From: Candidatus Binatia bacterium
GTDB taxonomy: Bacteria > Desulfobacterota > Binatia > UBA9968 > JAJDTQ01
Reading direction: 5' to 3'
Assembly (NCBI GenBank): GCA_951813575.1
Contig: OX638375.1
Location: forward strand, 1,875,042-1,939,041
Length of the DNA: 64,000 bases
Shown: one piece after another, positions 60,789 through 64,000 of the stretch
Position numbering within the stretch: position 1 is the stretch's first letter
Layout: every line of letters starts with the position of its first letter
Program-made: the position numbers and the translations under genes
The notes under the pieces: generated by a model
The model's database searches: none
Seen by the model: only the letters and a program-made list of their open reading frames with translations
What the model was told of the DNA's origin: nothing

Positions 60789-62065
60789 GAAGACAGGCCC
60801 TCCATCACCGCGTCGTGCACCAGCGGGCGGAACTCCCGGATGGCCCCGCTGTCCCGGGACGGGTGCACGCGGTTGGTGAGGAAGACGACGTGGAGGTCCC
60901 GCTCCAGGTCCCACCAGATGGAGGTGCCGGTGAAGCCCAGGTGGCCTACGGTGCGGGCGGAGAAGTGCCGGCCGCTGGACGACCCCGCGGGCGAAGGCGT
61001 GTCCCAGCCCAGCACATGGGTCTGTCCGGGCAGCGTCCGTTCCGCCTCCAGGAAATCGCGCACCACCGGGGCGGGGAGGAACCCGGGCTCCGCGCCGTGG
61101 CGGCAACGTCCGAGGAAGCGGATGAAACGGTGAAGGTCCGGCGCCGACGAGAACACGCCGGCATGCCCGGCGACCCCGCCCATGGCGTGGGCGTTGTCGT
61201 CGTGGACCTCGCCGCGGAGGATCTTGCCGCGCCGCGGGCAGTCCTCGGTGGCGGCGATGGCCTCGACCGGAACCGGCCGAGGAGCCCGGGAACACCGGCT
61301 CAGGTCCGCGAAGAACGTGGACGACAGCCCCATCGGCTCGAAGATCTCGTCGTGGGAGAACTCGTCCAGCCGTCTCCCGCTCAGTCTCTCTACGGCCTCG
61401 CCCAAGAGGATGAAACCCAAGTCGCTGTAGACGGCCTTCTCGCCTGGCGGCGCCTCCAGCTCTTCGTCATGAATCCGCTGCTGGATTCCCGCTTTCGCGG
61501 GAATGACGGGGGGAGAAGCGGGAATGACGGGGGGAGAGGTGGCAGTGACGGGGGGAGAGGTGGCAGTGACGGGAGGAGAGGCGGCAGTGACGGGAGGAGA
61601 GGCGGCAGTGACGGGGAAAGAAGTGGGAGAAACGGTTGTGGGGTGTCTTGGCGCCCTTGTACCAGGGGGCGGTTCCGGTGCGGCCTGTGTCACGGGAGAA
61701 ACGGTCTGGTAGTAGGGCTTCCAGGCCGGAAGGCCGGAGGTGTGGTTCAGAAGCTGGCGGAACGTGACCGCGGCCCGAGCCCCGCGGCCGAACTCGGGAA
61801 TGACCGTGCACACCGCGTCATCCAACTCCAGGCGCCCGTCCCGCACCAGCAGCATCATGGCGGTGGTGGTGGCCATGGGCTTGGTGAGGGAGCTCATGTC
61901 GAACACGGTGTCGGGCGTCATGGGAAGCCGTCCGGGCGCCAGCGCCCGGTGGCCGTAGGCGCGATGCAAGAGGACGCCCTCGCTGTCGCCCGCCAGCACC
62001 ACGGCGCCGGGAAAAGCCCCTTCGGCAACGCCGCGGCGGCAGGTCTCGTCGAGGGCGCGCCACAT
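60785..62065 (-). CDS. Serine hydrolase (class C beta-lactamase/DD-peptidase-like) with repeat insertion
   Basis: A 426-residue penicillin-binding-protein-like serine hydrolase. The active-site SxxK is Ser59-Leu-Thr-Lys62 (DMSSLTKPMA); the second motif is YSD at about 213-215 (YSDLGFILLG); the third is HLGFTGTS near residue 370, in place of HxGxTG. No signal peptide is present. An insertion of about 80 residues (about 122-203, DNA 61457-61702) separates the first two motifs. It contains heptapeptide repeats (SPPVTAA/T) and VIPAKAGIQ, which come from the tandem repeat and dRS3-like palindrome described separately. Its start overlaps the ldcA stop by one base and its stop overlaps mpl, placing it in murein recycling. 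Confidence 0.83.
   Translation of the reverse strand: MWRALDETCRRGVAEGAFPGAVVLAGDSEGVLLHRAYGHRALAPGRLPMTPDTVFDMSSLTKPMATTTAMMLLVRDGRLELDDAVCTVIPEFGRGARAAVTFRQLLNHTSGLPAWKPYYQTVSPVTQAAPEPPPGTRAPRHPTTVSPTSFPVTAASPPVTAASPPVTATSPPVTATSPPVIPASPPVIPAKAGIQQRIHDEELEAPPGEKAVYSDLGFILLGEAVERLSGRRLDEFSHDEIFEPMGLSSTFFADLSRCSRAPRPVPVEAIAATEDCPRRGKILRGEVHDDNAHAMGGVAGHAGVFSSAPDLHRFIRFLGRCRHGAEPGFLPAPVVRDFLEAERTLPGQTHVLGWDTPSPAGSSSGRHFSARTVGHLGFTGTSIWWDLERDLHVVFLTNRVHPSRDSGAIREFRPLVHDAVMEGLSS
61482..61510. repeat. dRS3-like palindrome (exact consensus) inside a coding gene
   Basis: ATTCCC (61485-61490), eight bases GCTTTCGC, then GGGAAT (61499-61504) is an exact ATTCCC-N8-GGGAAT element, with TGG before and GACGG after. 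Read on the minus strand it encodes VIPAKAGIQ, a peptide often seen where such repeats insert into genes. A degenerate copy lies at 5194-5220. Confidence 0.8.
61501..61626. repeat. Six tandem 21-bp units in the serine hydrolase gene
   Basis: Six units of 21 bp start at 61501, 61522, 61543, 61564, 61585 and 61606, of the form GAATGACGGGGGGAGA plus five bases, with drift to CAGTGACGGGAGGAGAG. Because 21 is a multiple of three the gene stays open and encodes seven-residue repeats (SPPVTAA and variants). The first unit overlaps the right side of the dRS3-like palindrome, from which the array evidently grew. Confidence 0.85.
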
Positions 62066-62988
62066 CAGCACGCCGCCCGGGTGGCCGGCTCCACCAGCAT
62101 CAGCACGCCGTTGCGCCCGTCCAACTCGGCGTTGAGCCCGATGGGAAGCAGGGTGTTCGGGGTGGCGTGGCCGCAGGGCAGTCCGGTCACCACCGGATAG
62201 GGCGCGTCGGCAAAGACGTCGGCCAGGACCTCCGTGACGTCCCGCTCGGCGCCGGTCTCGCAGTCGTTGAAGGCGCCGGTCACCACGCCGGCGACGTCGT
62301 CCAGTTTCCCCGCCATGCGCAGATGGGTCAGCATCCGTTCGATGCGGTAGGGGCGCTCGCCCACGTCCTCCAGAAAGACGATCTTTCCCGCGGTGTCGAT
62401 CTCGTAAGGGGTCCCGAGGGTGGTGACCAGCACCGACAGGCAACCGCCGGCCAACGCTCCACGGACGGAGGCGCCGCCGCGGAGCACGCTGGAGCCGTTG
62501 ATCTGCCAGAGCCGGCGCTTGCCCGTGAGGGCGTCCCAGAAACCGCTGCTCACGCCGCCTTCGAGCTCCCCGGCGAACTCCACCGCGACCATGGGGCCGT
62601 GGAAGGCCACGACTCCGCAACGCTGCGACATCCAGTTGAGCAGGGCGGTGACGTCGCTGAAGCCGACGAAGATCTTGGGATGGGCGCGGATGAGCTCGGG
62701 GTCGAGGGCGGGCAGGAGCTGTATCGAGCCGAAACCGCCGCGGGCACAGAAGATGGCGGCGATGTCGTCCCGCAGGAAGAAACGCTCAAGCGTTTCCGCG
62801 CGCTGCTGCTCACTGCCGGCCAGGTACCCCTTGCGCGCGAGGATTCCCTCGGCCAGCACCACGCGGAACCCGCGCGCCTCCAGGGCACGGACGCCCTTGG
62901 CCAGGAGGTCCTCGTACACGGCTCCGGCCGGGGCGATGACCCCGATGGTGTCTCCAGGCCTCAAGGGCGGCGGTTTGAGGAGGTTCAT
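62065..62988 (-). CDS. ldcA: LD-carboxypeptidase (LdcA)
   Basis: A 307-residue S66 family peptidase that removes the terminal D-Ala from murein tetrapeptide, giving the tripeptide that Mpl uses. The nucleophile Ser is in KIFVGFSDVTALLN (about 106-119), the Glu in KIVFLEDVGERPYRIERML and the His in LPCGHATPNTLLPIG. The start at 62988 begins MNLLKPPPLRPGDTIGVIAPAG, the normal family opening; a start 12 codons upstream is possible. ldcA, the serine hydrolase and mpl overlap end to start, a murein-recycling operon. Confidence 0.9.
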   Translation of the reverse strand: MNLLKPPPLRPGDTIGVIAPAGAVYEDLLAKGVRALEARGFRVVLAEGILARKGYLAGSEQQRAETLERFFLRDDIAAIFCARGGFGSIQLLPALDPELIRAHPKIFVGFSDVTALLNWMSQRCGVVAFHGPMVAVEFAGELEGGVSSGFWDALTGKRRLWQINGSSVLRGGASVRGALAGGCLSVLVTTLGTPYEIDTAGKIVFLEDVGERPYRIERMLTHLRMAGKLDDVAGVVTGAFNDCETGAERDVTEVLADVFADAPYPVVTGLPCGHATPNTLLPIGLNAELDGRNGVLMLVEPATRAAC

Positions 62989-63117
62989 CACGTGTTTACA
63001 GGGTGTTAGCCGCCATTCTGTCAAGATTTCGGTGACACGGCAAACGTTGAGGGCAGGTTCTGCACGTTACCGGCCCGGTCCCGCCGGCAGATTTCCGACA
63101 AAAGTTGTCCACACCCC

Positions 63118-63145
63118 TTGACAGTGCCGGGACCGTGCTTAGATT
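63118..63145 (+). promoter_or_regulatory. Candidate promoter for groES-groEL
   Basis: A perfect TTGACA (63118-63123) is followed after 16 bp by TAGATT (63140-63145), which matches four of six -10 bases. It lies 81 bp upstream of the groES start. No CIRCE inverted repeat (TTAGCACTC-N9-GAGTGCTAA) and no clear sigma-32 -10 box is seen nearby, so the heat-shock control is not visible here. Confidence 0.55.
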
Positions 63146-63225
63146 TACCGCCACACCTCATAGTGCACGTCTATCGGTCTAACCGAAATACGTTTTACGG
63201 CGAACTTGGAAAAGGAGGAGAGAAC

Positions 63226-63516
63226 ATGAACATCAGGCCCTTACAGGACCGGGTCATCGTCAAGCGGATCGAGGAAGAGGAGAAGACCGCGGGCGGGATC
63301 ATCATCCCCGATACCGCCAAGGAGAAGCCCCAGGAGGGCGAGGTCGTCGCGGTGGGCAAGGGCAAGGCCAACGACGACGGCAAGGTCACTCCGCTGGACG
63401 TGAAAGTCAAGGACCGGGTGTTGTTCGGCAAGTACGCCGGCTCCGAGATCACCCTGGACGGCGAAGAGCACATCATCATGCGCGAGGACGACATCCTCGG
63501 CATCGTCGAAAAATAA
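63226..63516 (+). CDS. groES: Co-chaperonin GroES
   Basis: A 96-residue GroES that caps the GroEL ring. It has the family opening [29 protein letters not shown], with the mobile-loop segment [10 protein letters not shown] that contacts GroEL, and ends [26 protein letters not shown] seven bases upstream gives a strong ribosome site. It is followed after 27 bp by groEL. Confidence 0.96.
   Translation: MNIRPLQDRVIVKRIEEEEKTAGGIIIPDTAKEKPQEGEVVAVGKGKANDDGKVTPLDVKVKDRVLFGKYAGSEITLDGEEHIIMREDDILGIVEK

Positions 63517-64000
<484 letters not shown>

Noticed and set aside
62989-63225. CIRCE/HrcA operator upstream of groES
   Set aside because: The TTAGCACTC-N9-GAGTGCTAA inverted repeat is not present in either orientation; only a sigma-70-like promoter is seen.

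Overview
The window is high-GC (roughly two thirds G+C), gene-dense DNA of a Gram-negative bacterium. Evidence for the outer membrane is a complete Kdo/lipid A export block (kdsA, kdsB, kdsC, kdsD, lptA, lptB, lptC). It also carries sigma-54 with a PTS-Ntr module, an LL-diaminopimelate aminotransferase, a short-form S-adenosylhomocysteinase, molybdenum hydroxylases and a probable selenoprotein. Together these suggest an uncultivated deltaproteobacterial-grade lineage (Desulfobacterota, Tectomicrobia or similar). The sequence alone does not settle the taxon, and there is no rRNA to decide it.

Layout. 1-6.3 kb: xerC and a cysteine hydrolase on the minus strand, then Uma2, moaA, an ornithine-cyclodeaminase-like gene and a molybdopterin-binding protein on the plus strand. 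6.3-6.6 kb: a palindromic/tandem repeat patch. 6.6-11.2 kb (minus): metallophosphoesterase, a two-subunit 2-oxoacid:ferredoxin oxidoreductase and a four-CBS protein. 11.3-14.9 kb (plus): Ste24-like protease, a second cyclodeaminase-like gene and hemW. 14.9-16.2 kb: a decaying toxin-antitoxin island (fused HigB/HigA remnant, intact ParDE, HicB remnant). 16.2-28.7 kb (minus): one long co-directional series, kdsB-pyrG-kdsA-kdsD-kdsC-lptC-lptA-lptB-rpoN-ptsN-rapZ-ptsH-metK-ahcY. 29-33.7 kb: a small zinc-ribbon protein, then a CoxM/S/L-type molybdenum hydroxylase with a crotonase.

33.7-39.5 kb is accessory: a YgiT-like zinc protein, a beta-propeller-like protein, a broken transporter/TPR chimera, an amidohydrolase and an OLD-like ATPase/nuclease. 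39.5-43.1 kb: a thioredoxin-TPR protein, an OsmC-like gene with an in-frame TGA at its catalytic Cys position, hemerythrin, an HMA-like protein, a YqaA membrane protein and a frameshifted metallohydrolase-like gene. 43.1-54.2 kb: pmbA/tldD, a type II GAPDH-like gene, a DUF192 protein, a DUF4143 ATPase, trpEG, folK, dapL and a NYN-domain protein. 54.2-63 kb (minus): an arylsulfotransferase-like gene, dienelactone hydrolase, tRNA-fMet, coaD, rsmD, an alcohol dehydrogenase, an IscA-type protein and a murein-recycling operon (ldcA, serine hydrolase, mpl). The window ends in groES and the start of groEL.

The most notable observation is the OsmC-like gene at 40363-40854. A TGA codon sits in frame exactly where the family has its reactive Cys, the second conserved Cys is kept, and a two-tier hairpin with a G-rich six-base loop begins just 3' of the TGA. 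This fits selenocysteine insertion. Its stop lies five bases before a thioredoxin-TPR gene. Other points of interest are a dRS3-like palindrome plus 21-bp tandem repeat translated in frame inside the serine hydrolase, palindromes overlapping promoters, and several gene remnants.
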